Below, one piece after another: positions 18,138-25,907 of a stretch of DNA of 39,216 nt. This DNA is from Sporichthyaceae bacterium (GTDB lineage Bacteria > Actinomycetota > Actinomycetes > JAKEEW01): positions 1 to 39,216 of the forward strand of contig JAKEEW010000326.1 in NCBI GenBank assembly GCA_022616375.1, given 5' to 3'. Under the pieces are notes generated by a model. That model saw only the letters and a program-made list of their open reading frames with translations. It was not told the origin of the DNA and ran no database searches. The first letter of the stretch is position 1. The number at the start of each line of letters is the position of its first letter. The position numbers were made by a program, and so were the translations under genes.

Positions 18138-18211
18138 GTCGCGGCTGCCTGTGACCGACCATATGCGGTCCGCTGCACCGTGTCACGGGGCCGTGGCTGC
18201 ACGTAACTGTG
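18138..18211 (-). promoter_or_regulatory. Promoter P1 of the N-hydroxylase/cupin/ATP-grasp operon
   Basis: On the reverse strand this reads -35 GTGACA (18186-18181), a 17-nt spacer and -10 TATGGT (18163-18158). The block is almost identical to 27329-27404 in front of the MetRS-like operon, including CACAGTTAC about 22 nt upstream of the -35 and GGTCACAGG downstream of the -10. The spacer GTGCAGCGGACCGCA is conserved to the base. The half-sites GTGAC and GTCAC flanking the core could bind a regulator. The rest of the 313-bp gap (17984-18296) holds no credible gene. It is a 5' leader of about 170 nt and the 3' end of the MFS unit. Confidence 0.75.
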
Positions 18212-18296
18212 TGTATTTCACAGGTTTTTGAGCGACCTGCCCGATAGGCCTAATCCGCTATTGATCGGTGACCGTGTGTTACACCGCGACTGTTGT

Positions 18297-19613
18297 CTAC
18301 CGCTCAGTAGTAATGCCGGCGTCGACGGGTGCGTCGGCACCCGCTGCGGCGTCGGCGCTCGGCACCGCGCCGGAACCGGGTACGGCCGGCAAGCGGCGCG
18401 GATCGCGCACCGAGGCGAGCACGAAGCCGAGCGCGACCACTTCGACGAGCGCGATGAAGATCCAGACCTGGTGCCCGAGTTGGGCGAGCATGATGCCGCC
18501 CACCACCGGACCGACGGCCTGACCGACTCCGAACATGACCTGGAAGCTGCCGATGTAGCGGCCCTTGAGATGTGGCGGTCCGGCCATAGCCGCGTAGGCA
18601 AACGTGGCTGGACCACCGAGAATCTCGCCGAGGGTCCAGATCAGCGTGCCGATGATGATGACGGCCGGCCCCAGCGGCAGGGCGTAGAACGCGACCCCGC
18701 CCGCGATCAGCGCATACGCCAGCGCGATCGAAATCCGCATCGGCCAGGTTTGCGAGACTTTTGTCACCAGCAGCTCGAACATGATGACGATCGCGCCGTT
18801 CAGCGAGACCGCGAGGGTGTACCAGAAGATGGCCACGCCGGCGGCCTGGATGTCGAGCGGAAGCGTGGACAGGTACTGCATGTAGACCGCGACGCCGAGG
18901 AACGCGGCAATCAGGTAGAGCACGTAGCGCCGGTCGCGCAGCACGTCCAGATAGCTCCCGGTCGGCACTGCCGCACCGGCATCGGCGCCGTCCGGGTCCG
19001 GGGCGTGCCTGGTCTTCGCCGGCAGTGCGAACAGCGCGAGGATCGCGTATGCCAGTGCGATCAGCGCCTCGCCCCAGAACAGCAGCGTGTACCGCTCGTC
19101 GTTGAGGTGGTAGAGCGCGTAGCCGATCAGCGGTGCGGCCGTGCTGCCGACGTTGAGCCCGAACCGGTACATCGCGAACATCATGATCTGCCGGTCGTCC
19201 GCGGTGAGCTCGGACAGCAACGTCGCCGAGGCCGGCCGGTAGATCTGGCTGACCAGCCCGACCGCCGCGGCCACGACCAGCAGCAGCGCATAGTTCGGCA
19301 GGTAGAGCAGCGACGCGGTGAACACCGCGGTGCCGGCCATGCTGATCACGGTGGCATTGCGGGCGCCGAGCCGGTCGGCCAGCATCCCGCCGATGAATGT
19401 ACCCGCTACTTCGCCGGCGCCGTAGACGCCGAGCGTGAGGGCCGCTAACTGGACCGAGTAGCCCTGTGAGGTGACGAACAGGACCAGGAAGATGTTCAGG
19501 AACCCGCCGATCCGGTTGATGAACACTCCGAGGAGCATGACCTTCACTGCCATCGGAGCGAGGCGGAAGGTCTCCCAGACCTTGGCGGCAGGTGGGGTGG
19601 TTTCGGTCGCCAT
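18297..19613 (-). CDS. MFS transporter, likely exporter of the cluster product
   Basis: A 438-residue major facilitator with about 12 hydrophobic helices. The first helices (MAVKVMLLGVFINRIGGFLN) are followed by the loop 2-3 signature region GTFIGGMLADRLGARN, typical of MFS drug/H+ antiporters. FALPAKTRHAPDPDG begins the central cytoplasmic loop. The C-terminus is a hydrophilic Ala-rich tail (SADAAAGADAPVDAGITTER). No Shine-Dalgarno is evident before the ATG at 19613, so it may be leaderless or poorly initiated. It lies inside the cluster, divergent from the tandem ATP-grasp-like genes (114 bp apart), which suggests export of the product and self-protection. Confidence 0.87.
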   Translation of the reverse strand: MATETTPPAAKVWETFRLAPMAVKVMLLGVFINRIGGFLNIFLVLFVTSQGYSVQLAALTLGVYGAGEVAGTFIGGMLADRLGARNATVISMAGTAVFTASLLYLPNYALLLVVAAAVGLVSQIYRPASATLLSELTADDRQIMMFAMYRFGLNVGSTAAPLIGYALYHLNDERYTLLFWGEALIALAYAILALFALPAKTRHAPDPDGADAGAAVPTGSYLDVLRDRRYVLYLIAAFLGVAVYMQYLSTLPLDIQAAGVAIFWYTLAVSLNGAIVIMFELLVTKVSQTWPMRISIALAYALIAGGVAFYALPLGPAVIIIGTLIWTLGEILGGPATFAYAAMAGPPHLKGRYIGSFQVMFGVGQAVGPVVGGIMLAQLGHQVWIFIALVEVVALGFVLASVRDPRRLPAVPGSGAVPSADAAAGADAPVDAGITTER

Positions 19614-19727
19614 CGATCGTCAGCATCGCAGATGTGCAACCGACCCGCTACCGGCCGTAAACTCCTAGTTCGAGAGTGGGGTTGCGGGATTCGGACCGCG
19701 CGATCGGGCTGGCCGAGGGGGGCGCCG

Positions 19728-21074
19728 ATGACGGCCAACGCGCTTACCGAGCGATACCTGGCCGAGGTCGCCCGGCGTGGCATGCGGCCGACTGAGCTCA
19801 TCGAGGCCGCACTCGATCCCGAGCTGCGGCTGCCGTGGACGACGTACGAGGGGCGCTGTCTGAGCCGCCCGGTGTTCCTGGAGTACCCGCACTATGTCCG
19901 GCTGGTTGGCGATCTCGAGAACCTGCACGCGGCGCTGACCGACTTACCGCGCCGGTTGTTCGGCGGCGACCTGGCCGCATTCGCCCGCGCGGTGGGGATG
20001 ACCGACGTTCAGGTTGGGGCCATCATGCGGGCCCAGGCGCCGGCGCCCACCCGGTTTGCCCGCGCCGACCTGTATCCCAACGGTTCGGGATTCCAGCTGA
20101 TGGAAATCAACATGGGCAGCACGGTCGGTGGCGGCGACAACGCGATGCTGAATCGCAGCTTCCTGAACCATCCGATGGTCGCCGAGTTCGTTGCCACCAA
20201 CCGGTTGTCGTTCGTGGACACCCTGGCGCAGATCGTGCACACCATCGTGACCGAGTGCCAGGTCCCGGCCGGAACCCGCCCGCTGATGGCAGCGGCCGAC
20301 TGGCCGGCCAGCTTCGACTCGCTGCTGCCGATCCTGCGGTACAGCGCCGAGCAGCTGCGACCGCTGGGCATCGAGATGGTGCCGTGCCATGTCGGTCAAC
20401 TGTCCGCGCGTGACGGTCGGGTGTGGCTCGACGGCCGGCCGGTCGACGTGGTCTACCGGCTGTTCATGATCGAGGACCTGCTCGATCCGCAGGGACCCGC
20501 ACTCATCGAGCCCGTCCTGCGAGCCGCCGAGCGCGGCGAGGTGAAGCTGTTCACTCCGCTGGACGCGGAGCTGTACGGCAGCAAGGGTGCCCTTGCGCTG
20601 CTGTCCGACGAGGCGAACCGGCACCTCTACGACGCCGGTGAGCTGGACAGCTTGGACCGGATCCTGCCGTGGACCCGGATGGTCAGACCGGGTCCGGTCA
20701 CGGTTGACGGCGAACAGGTCGACCTGCTCGAGTTCGCCTTCGCCCAACGCGCTGAACTGATTCTCAAGCCGACCCTGCGATACGGCGGCTTTGGTGTCGT
20801 GCCGGGCTGGCTGGTGGACGCCGGCGAGTGGAGCCGGCAGCTGGCCGCGGCCATGGATCGCCCGTTCGTGCTGCAGCGCCGCATCCGTCCGGAGCCCGAG
20901 CTGTTCCCGGCCGAGCACGGATTGGAGTCGTGGACCCTGATCTGGGGCGCGTTCCTGACCGCGGCCGGATACGGCGGGCAGTACATCCGCGGCACGACCG
21001 ATCCCGACAGTGGTGTCGTCAACATGGCCTCCGGCGCCACCGCGACCTGCTGCTTCCACCAGACCGCGCCCTGA
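19728..21074 (+). CDS. Circularly-permuted-type ATP-grasp-like protein, copy 1
   Basis: A 448-residue protein starting at the ATG at 19728 behind GAGGGGGGCGCCG. I see features of circularly permuted ATP-grasp ligases: FQLMEINMGSTVGGGDNAM (the acidic metal/ATP region usually at the C-terminus of normal ATP-grasps, here early), ELYGSKGALALLSDEANRHL, then AELILKPTLRYGGFGVV with the ATP-binding lysine and FVLQRRIRPEPELF. Such enzymes form amide bonds in small peptides without carriers. Copy 2 follows at 21183 with the same length and most residues identical. The family call is moderately sure; the substrates are unknown. It is divergent from the MFS gene. Confidence 0.75.
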   Translation: MTANALTERYLAEVARRGMRPTELIEAALDPELRLPWTTYEGRCLSRPVFLEYPHYVRLVGDLENLHAALTDLPRRLFGGDLAAFARAVGMTDVQVGAIMRAQAPAPTRFARADLYPNGSGFQLMEINMGSTVGGGDNAMLNRSFLNHPMVAEFVATNRLSFVDTLAQIVHTIVTECQVPAGTRPLMAAADWPASFDSLLPILRYSAEQLRPLGIEMVPCHVGQLSARDGRVWLDGRPVDVVYRLFMIEDLLDPQGPALIEPVLRAAERGEVKLFTPLDAELYGSKGALALLSDEANRHLYDAGELDSLDRILPWTRMVRPGPVTVDGEQVDLLEFAFAQRAELILKPTLRYGGFGVVPGWLVDAGEWSRQLAAAMDRPFVLQRRIRPEPELFPAEHGLESWTLIWGAFLTAAGYGGQYIRGTTDPDSGVVNMASGATATCCFHQTAP

Positions 21075-21097
21075 CCGGTCGCTCCTCCCGAGCGGGG

Positions 21098-21125
21098 TTG
21101 ACAAGTCGGGCCAAGCGGGCAGACT
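21098..21125 (+). promoter_or_regulatory. Possible sigma70-type promoter for ATP-grasp-like copy 2
   Basis: TTGACA at 21098-21103, a 16-nt spacer and CAGACT at 21120-21125, 57 bp before the next start. The -35 is perfect and the -10 is weak. It suggests copy 2 can be transcribed separately from copy 1. Confidence 0.4.
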
Positions 21126-21182
21126 CCGCAGCAAAGCGTGATCACCCGACCTCGTGCCGTCACTGACTGAGGGGCCCGACGA

Positions 21183-22532
21183 ATGACGCACAACGCGCTC
21201 ACCGAGAAGTACCTCGAGGAGATCGCCCGGCGCGGGGTAGGGCCAACGGAACTCATCGCCACCGCCATGCAGCCCGAGGTGCGGTTGGCTCCGACCACGT
21301 TTCTTGGCCGCTGCCTGAGCCGGCCGGTGTTCCTCGAGTACGCCGACCGGGAGCGGCTCGGCGTCGACCTGGAGAACCTGCATGCCGCCCTGACCGGGCT
21401 GCCCGCACGGCTGTTCGGTGGCGACCTGGCCGCGTTCGCCCGCGCGGTCGGGATGACCGATGCGCAGGTCACCGCAATCATGCGGGGCGGGGGCGAGGCA
21501 CCCACCCGGTTCGCCCGGGCCGATTTCTACCCGAACGGCACCGGGTTCCAGCTCATGGAGATCAACATGGGCAGCACCGCGGGTGGCGGCGACAACGCGG
21601 TGCTCACCCGCGCGTTCCTGACCCACCCGATGCTGGCCGAGTTCGTCGAGGCCAACCAGCTGGCCCACATCGACACGATGGAACAGGTCGCGGACACGTT
21701 GCTGACCGAGAGCAAGGTGCCAAGCGGGATGCGCCCGCTGGTAGCAGCCGCGGACTGGCCGGCCAGCTACGAGAAGCTGGAGCCGACGCTGCGCTACAGC
21801 GCGCAGCAGCTGGCGCCGTTCGGCATCGACATGGTGCCCTGCCATGTCGGGCAGCTGTCCGTGCACGATGGTCGAGTCTGGATCGAAGGCCGCCCGGTCG
21901 ACGTGATCTACCGGGTCTTCATGATCGAGGACCTGCTCGACCCGGTCGGGCCGGAGCTGATCGATCCGGTGCTGCGGGCCGCCGAACGCGGTGAGGTGTC
22001 CATCTTCACCCCGATCGACTCCGAGCTCTACGGCAGCAAGGGCGCGCTCGCCATGCTCTCCGACGAGGCGAACCGGCACCTCTACAGTGCGAACGAACTG
22101 GCCAGCCTGGATCGGATCCTGCCCTGGACCCGGATGGTGCGGCCCGGTTCGGTCACCGTCGAGGGCGAGCGGGTGGAGCTGGCCGACTATGCGGTCGGCG
22201 CGCAGACCGACCTCATCCTCAAGCCGACCGCCTTGCATGCCGGAATGGGTGTGGTGCCCGGTTGGATGGTCGAGCCGGACGAGTGGAAGTCCCAGCTGAC
22301 CGCGGCCATGGACGGTCCGTTCGTGCTCCAGCGCCGGATCCGGCCGGTGCCTGAGCTGTTCCCGGCCCCGGACGGGATGCAGCCGTGGGTGCTGACCTGG
22401 GGTGCGTTCCTGTCCTCCGCCGGATACGCCGGGCAGTTCGTCCGCGGCACCACCGAGCCGGACGGTGGCGTGGTGAACATGGCCACCGGCGCCACCGCCA
22501 CCAGCTGCTTCCACCAAACCGTTCCGACCTAG
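21183..22532 (+). CDS. Circularly-permuted-type ATP-grasp-like protein, copy 2
   Basis: A 449-residue close paralogue of the gene at 19728, collinear from end to end (MTHNALTEKYLEEIARRG; GDLAAFARAVGMTDAQV; FQLMEINMGSTAGGGDNAV; ELYGSKGALAMLSDEANRHL; DLILKPTALHAGMGVV). Start ATG behind GAGGGGCCCGACGA. The differences cluster in the middle (KLFTPLD versus SIFTPID; LRYGGFG versus LHAGMGV; VATNRLSFVDTLAQ versus VEANQLAHIDTMEQ). This is the pattern expected if the two copies now take different acyl or amine substrates. It is convergent with the NTF2-like gene. The fold assignment carries the same caution as copy 1. Confidence 0.75.
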   Translation: MTHNALTEKYLEEIARRGVGPTELIATAMQPEVRLAPTTFLGRCLSRPVFLEYADRERLGVDLENLHAALTGLPARLFGGDLAAFARAVGMTDAQVTAIMRGGGEAPTRFARADFYPNGTGFQLMEINMGSTAGGGDNAVLTRAFLTHPMLAEFVEANQLAHIDTMEQVADTLLTESKVPSGMRPLVAAADWPASYEKLEPTLRYSAQQLAPFGIDMVPCHVGQLSVHDGRVWIEGRPVDVIYRVFMIEDLLDPVGPELIDPVLRAAERGEVSIFTPIDSELYGSKGALAMLSDEANRHLYSANELASLDRILPWTRMVRPGSVTVEGERVELADYAVGAQTDLILKPTALHAGMGVVPGWMVEPDEWKSQLTAAMDGPFVLQRRIRPVPELFPAPDGMQPWVLTWGAFLSSAGYAGQFVRGTTEPDGGVVNMATGATATSCFHQTVPT

Positions 22533-22547
22533 CCCGTCGGGACTTGG

Positions 22548-22623
22548 CGATCATTACCGGCGATCTGCGCATTTGATCACCCAGTTTGGGCGTTTTGTCT
22601 GCGCAAACCGCCGGTAATGATCG
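22548..22623. repeat. Inverted repeat between convergent genes (IR-B)
   Basis: CGATCATTACCGGCG (22548-22562) is the exact reverse complement of 22609-22623. Pairing continues inward imperfectly (ATCTGCGC / GCGCAAAC), giving arms of about 25 bp around a 26-nt loop. It separates the convergent genes ending at 22532 and 22639. It is probably a bidirectional transcription stop or a dispersed palindromic element. Confidence 0.7.
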
Positions 22624-22638
22624 GCGAGGAGGCGGGCG

Positions 22639-22986
22639 CTACTGCAACGGCCACAGACAGGCGTGCACGCAGCGCCAGCCTTCCGGACGCCGCTCGTAGG
22701 TGTCGACGTAGCGGGTGTAACGGCCCTCGGTAACGAAGCTGCGCGCGGAGACCACTGCGGTATTGCCATCGACGTGGATCACGACCTGGTCGATCCCGAT
22801 CGTGGGCAGCGGTGCGCTGTTCACGTTGTCGATGTAGCGCTGTGGTTCCCAGACCTCGCCGGACTTGCCGTCCAGGTACCGGAAGTCCGGGGACATGATC
22901 GGCTCCAGGACCTCCCACTTGCCCTGCCGGAAGGCGTCGATGAACTGCTCGTTGAGCTCGGTCAGTTCCTTGATGTCGCTATCCAC
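22639..22986 (-). CDS. NTF2-like / DUF4440-type protein
   Basis: A 115-residue alpha+beta cone-fold protein. The GTG at 22986 follows GGGAG at about 10 nt. The N-terminal helix TELNEQFIDAFRQGKWEVLE, then MSPDFRYLDGKSGEVW, IHVDGNTAVVSARSF and the closing RRPEGWRCVHACLWPLQ are typical of the SnoaL/DUF4440 group. These small proteins act as cyclases, isomerases or hydrolases, or simply bind ligands, in many biosynthetic clusters. It lies downstream of ATP-grasp B on the same strand but 187 bp away, across the inverted repeat at 23034-23196. It may be a separate unit. No specific activity is predictable. Confidence 0.8.
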   Translation of the reverse strand: MDSDIKELTELNEQFIDAFRQGKWEVLEPIMSPDFRYLDGKSGEVWEPQRYIDNVNSAPLPTIGIDQVVIHVDGNTAVVSARSFVTEGRYTRYVDTYERRPEGWRCVHACLWPLQ

Positions 22987-23033
22987 GGTGGTGCGTCTCC
23001 CTTGACTAGTGGGAACTACTGGGTCGGGGCTTT

Positions 23034-23196
23034 AGGGCTTGTCTCCTGGGTCCTAGCCGGCGTGGATCGGCGGCCCAGACAACGACTGGCCGTGTTGTCG
23101 TCGTCGCCGATAGTTCCACTATCGGCTCCTCCTCCGCCTTGCCATTCGTCCCCTGGCCCGCCGCCCGCATCCGTCAAGACCCAGGAGACAAGCCCT
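23034..23196. repeat. 163-bp element bounded by perfect 19-bp inverted repeats (IR-C)
   Basis: AGGGCTTGTCTCCTGGGTC (23034-23052) is the exact reverse complement of 23178-23196. The right arm encodes the last residues (GLSPG) of ATP-grasp B, whose stop lies inside the element. Long perfect termini with a non-coding centre resemble a MITE-like insertion or a large hairpin. I see no clear target-site duplication. Confidence 0.7.
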
Positions 23197-24460
23197 GGAC
23201 GTCGACCGGGGCCGGGTCGACCGCCCGCACGGTCAGCGCGGCCTCGGCCGCATCGAGTGCGGCCTGGGCTTGTTCGGCCGTCTCGGTCACCGCGGTGGCG
23301 ATGGCGATCCGGCCGAACAGGGTGCCGGCCGGTGGCGGCGAGACCACGTCGCCGGCCTTCACCAGCGGCTCGGCCCGATCCACCTCGGGTGGCAGCGTCG
23401 TGTGGTCGAACTCGACGGTGTCGATCGTGGTGCGCTCCTGGTCGACGTAGAAGAACCGCACCGCACCTACCAGCTTGCGGTCCGCGACCACCGCGGGGGG
23501 TTGCCCGCAGGCCACCGCGGCCGCGGCGAGCCCCGGGTCGATCCCGGTGGCGCGCAACCCGAGATAGGGGATCAGATCGCCGCCGAGCCGCGAGTTCACC
23601 TCGATGACCTTCGGCCCGGACAGGGTGAGCTTGAGCTCGGTGTGGGTCATCCCGTCGGTGAAGCCGAGCGCGGTGTGCGTGTCCTGCACGATCCGCAGCA
23701 GCTGCGGATCGGTGAGCAGCGGGTCGGCCGCATCGACCACGTGCCCGATCTCCTCGAAGTAGGGCGGGTAGCCGATGTGTTTGCGGGCCACGAACATCGG
23801 CAGCACCTGGCCGTGGTAGACCGCGGCGTCCAGGCTGATCTCGGGCCCGGTCAGATACTCCTCCACCAGCACCGGCAGGTCGTACTGCCAGGCACCGGTG
23901 AACGTGGTGTCGTGCGCGAAGCCGAACCTGGCCACCACATCGTCCGGGCTGTCCGCCCGCACCACGCCCAAGCTGGCCGCCAGCGCGCGTGGCTTCAGCA
24001 CGACCGGGTAGCCGATCTCGGCAGCGGCCGCCAGTGCGTCGTCCAAGCTCGAGGTCAGCACCGAGCGAGGTTGCGGGACACCGGCCGCGGCCAGCGTCTG
24101 CCGGGTCAGGTGCTTGTCCCGGCACCGCATGATCATGTCAGGGTCACCGCCGGGCAACCCGAACTCGGCGGCCACCTTCGCGCTCTGCAGGATCCGGGCC
24201 TCGTCCCAGCTCAGCACGCCCTGCAGTGGCTCGCGCTGGTTGACCTCGCGGGCCGCCGCCACCATCTCCTCGACGTCGGTCGTGCTGGTCAGGTCGCTGA
24301 GCACGGTCCAGCCGTGCAGATACTCGCACTCCCAGCTCGGCTCGGCGCCGAGCAGCAAGTGCACCCGGTAGCCGGTCAAGATCGACCGCAACAGGTACTC
24401 CCGATACGGCCGGCCGCCGGTCGTGATCAGCAGCAGCAGCGGGCGCTCGGTCGGAGTCAT
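23174..24460 (-). CDS. ATP-grasp ligase B
   Basis: A 428-residue ATP-grasp enzyme starting MTPTERPLLLLITTGGRPY at 24460. The ATG overlaps the stop of the small beta-rich gene (ATGA) and is preceded by GAGGAGG. Motifs: CRDKHLTRQTLAAAGVPQPR, IGYPVVLKPRALAASLGVV with the ATP-binding lysine, DLPVLVEEYLTGPEISLDAA and the metal-binding PKVIEVNSRLGGDLIPYLG. This is the carboxylate-amine ligase pattern. A C-terminal domain of about 100 residues follows. The last residues and stop codon fall inside the inverted repeat at 23034-23196, so the native C-terminus may have been altered by an insertion. It is in the MetRS-like operon and so is probably co-expressed with hydrazine formation. Confidence 0.87.
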   Translation of the reverse strand: MTPTERPLLLLITTGGRPYREYLLRSILTGYRVHLLLGAEPSWECEYLHGWTVLSDLTSTTDVEEMVAAAREVNQREPLQGVLSWDEARILQSAKVAAEFGLPGGDPDMIMRCRDKHLTRQTLAAAGVPQPRSVLTSSLDDALAAAAEIGYPVVLKPRALAASLGVVRADSPDDVVARFGFAHDTTFTGAWQYDLPVLVEEYLTGPEISLDAAVYHGQVLPMFVARKHIGYPPYFEEIGHVVDAADPLLTDPQLLRIVQDTHTALGFTDGMTHTELKLTLSGPKVIEVNSRLGGDLIPYLGLRATGIDPGLAAAAVACGQPPAVVADRKLVGAVRFFYVDQERTTIDTVEFDHTTLPPEVDRAEPLVKAGDVVSPPPAGTLFGRIAIATAVTETAEQAQAALDAAEAALTVRAVDPAPVDVQGLSPGS

Positions 24461-24801
24461 CCGGCCACCTCCTCGATGATCGAGATACCTGACGAGCCGT
24501 CGATGCGCTTCCAGTCCTCGGTCAGCCGGACCCGCCCGTCGGCCAGCCGGGTCGGAGTGCTCACGCACGCGCCGGCCACGATCTGTCCGGCCGCGGTCAC
24601 GAAGCAGTAGGAGGCATCGATGGTGTCGTCCGGCCGCACCTGGCCGACCAGCCGGCCGACCCGGACCGAGCCGCCGGAGAACTCCGCCCAGACCAGGTCG
24701 CCGTCCTGGTGATAGTGCCCGAGCGGGATGCTGCCGCCGGCCTGCGGGTCGTGGTCAACCGGTTGGAAGCGGCGGTTGTGGTAGTCGATCCGGCTGGTCA
24801 T
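24457..24801 (-). CDS. Small beta-rich protein of the group mislabelled 'n-acetylglutamate synthase'
   Basis: A 114-residue protein starting MTSRIDYHNRRFQPVDHDPQ. Both ends overlap neighbours by ATGA (FAD enzyme upstream, ATP-grasp B downstream), so the start is firm and translation is coupled. The pattern YHNRRF, GHYHQDGDLVWAEFSGGSVR, GRLVGQV, FVTAAGQIVAGACVSTP, RLTEDWKRIDGSSG and IIEE matches a family of about 110-residue proteins often database-labelled N-acetylglutamate synthase without an acetyltransferase domain. The alternating strands suggest a small beta-barrel that could bind a ligand. The function is unknown. Its position between a DAO-like oxidase and a ligase suggests a role in handling a reactive intermediate, which is speculation. 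Confidence 0.75.
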   Translation of the reverse strand: MTSRIDYHNRRFQPVDHDPQAGGSIPLGHYHQDGDLVWAEFSGGSVRVGRLVGQVRPDDTIDASYCFVTAAGQIVAGACVSTPTRLADGRVRLTEDWKRIDGSSGISIIEEVAG

Positions 24802-25904
24802 GACGTACTCCCTCCGGTCAGCGACCTGGCGGACGGCTGGCCGATCGGCCGAAACGCACCGGCGAGCTGGTCGGCGGCCAGCTTGCTCGCCGCCAGCACG
24901 GTCTTCACCGAGCCGCCGGAGCCGCCGGTGAACGTCACCAGGAAGTGCACGGTGTCGACCACCGATCGGATCCGCAGGATCGGGTCGTCCGGGTAGCAGT
25001 CGGCGGCTCGGGCGGTGCTCAGCAGCCGGCCGAGCCGGAGCCGCGGGAACCGCGCCTCGGCCAGTGCGGCCGCCGTGTTGGCCAGCGCAGGTGCGTCCGG
25101 TGGCCGATCCGGGTCGACGCCCCACAGCTCGGTGGGTAGCCCGAGCAGCAGCCCGTCGTCCCCGGCCGGCCGACCGTACAGACCGGTGATCTCGTCCACG
25201 AACTGCGAAGGGCGCCAGCCATCGGTCCGATACACGCCGTACTGGATGGACTTGGTGCGGTAGCCGCCGGCGGGTAACCGGCTGGACCGCAACAGCGCCG
25301 GAGTCCAGGCACCGGCCGCCACCACGACGAGGTCGTACTCCCGGCGCTGACCGCCGATTGTCACCGCGACCGAGCCCGACTCGGCGAGCGTGATGGTCTG
25401 GGCCGGCGCGGCCAGCACGCAGACCCGGCGGCGGACCGCACGGTCGGCGAGCGTGGCGGCGCGTAGCGCGTCCGGTGCGGTGTAGCCGGCCACCCGTTCC
25501 AGCACCGCGGTGGCCCCGTCCGGGACTCCGACCCAGCCGAGCGCGCCGAGGTCCTCGGCCGAGCCGCGCCGCGCGGAGCCGGGCAGCAGCGTCTCGATCT
25601 CGGCGATCTCGGCATCGATCCCGCTGGCGTCGGACCGCAGGTACACCGACTCGACCGGCTGGAACCGCGCCCACCGGCGCAGCGTCCGGCTGGAGCGCAG
25701 CTCCACCATGCTGAGCGCGGCCAGCCGGCGCTGTTCGGGGTCCCGCTCGTAGCAGCGGACCGCGCCGCCGGACGCCGCGGTCGCGTCGGTCCGGTCCGGC
25801 CCGCCGGTGAGGAGGTCGAGCTGCCAGCGGGTCTGGCTGGCCAGCCGCCAGGCCAGCATGGCGCCGGCCAGGCCGCCGCCGATGATGCAGCCGTGCACCG
25901 GCAC
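24798..25904 (-). CDS. FAD-dependent oxidoreductase, DAO (glycine/D-amino acid oxidase) type
   Basis: A 368-residue flavoprotein starting at a GTG at 25904, 3 bp after the MetRS-like stop, with GGTAGGTG upstream. The N-terminus VPVHGCIIGGGLAGAMLAWRL is the dinucleotide-binding GxGxxG fold. YDLVVVAAGAWTPALL is the conserved central motif of DAO-family oxidases, and HFLVTFTGGSGGSVKTVLA is the C-terminal FAD contact. In the s56-p1 and triacsin pathways a DAO-like FAD enzyme cleaves the lysine-glycine hydrazine adduct to release hydrazinoacetate. The same step is inferred here because the gene is directly coupled to the MetRS-like gene. An ordinary amine oxidase cannot be excluded. Confidence 0.85.
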   Translation of the reverse strand: MPVHGCIIGGGLAGAMLAWRLASQTRWQLDLLTGGPDRTDATAASGGAVRCYERDPEQRRLAALSMVELRSSRTLRRWARFQPVESVYLRSDASGIDAEIAEIETLLPGSARRGSAEDLGALGWVGVPDGATAVLERVAGYTAPDALRAATLADRAVRRRVCVLAAPAQTITLAESGSVAVTIGGQRREYDLVVVAAGAWTPALLRSSRLPAGGYRTKSIQYGVYRTDGWRPSQFVDEITGLYGRPAGDDGLLLGLPTELWGVDPDRPPDAPALANTAAALAEARFPRLRLGRLLSTARAADCYPDDPILRIRSVVDTVHFLVTFTGGSGGSVKTVLAASKLAADQLAGAFRPIGQPSARSLTGGSTS

Positions 25905-25907
25905 CGG

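Noticed and set aside
18228-19448. 406-codon forward frame
   Set aside because: It is antisense to the MFS transporter, whose hydrophobic helices and family motifs are unambiguous.
19944-22517. 857-codon open frame on the reverse strand
   Set aside because: It is antisense to the two clear ATP-grasp-like paralogues, is Arg/Gly/His-rich without any domain, and owes its length to GC-rich codon bias.
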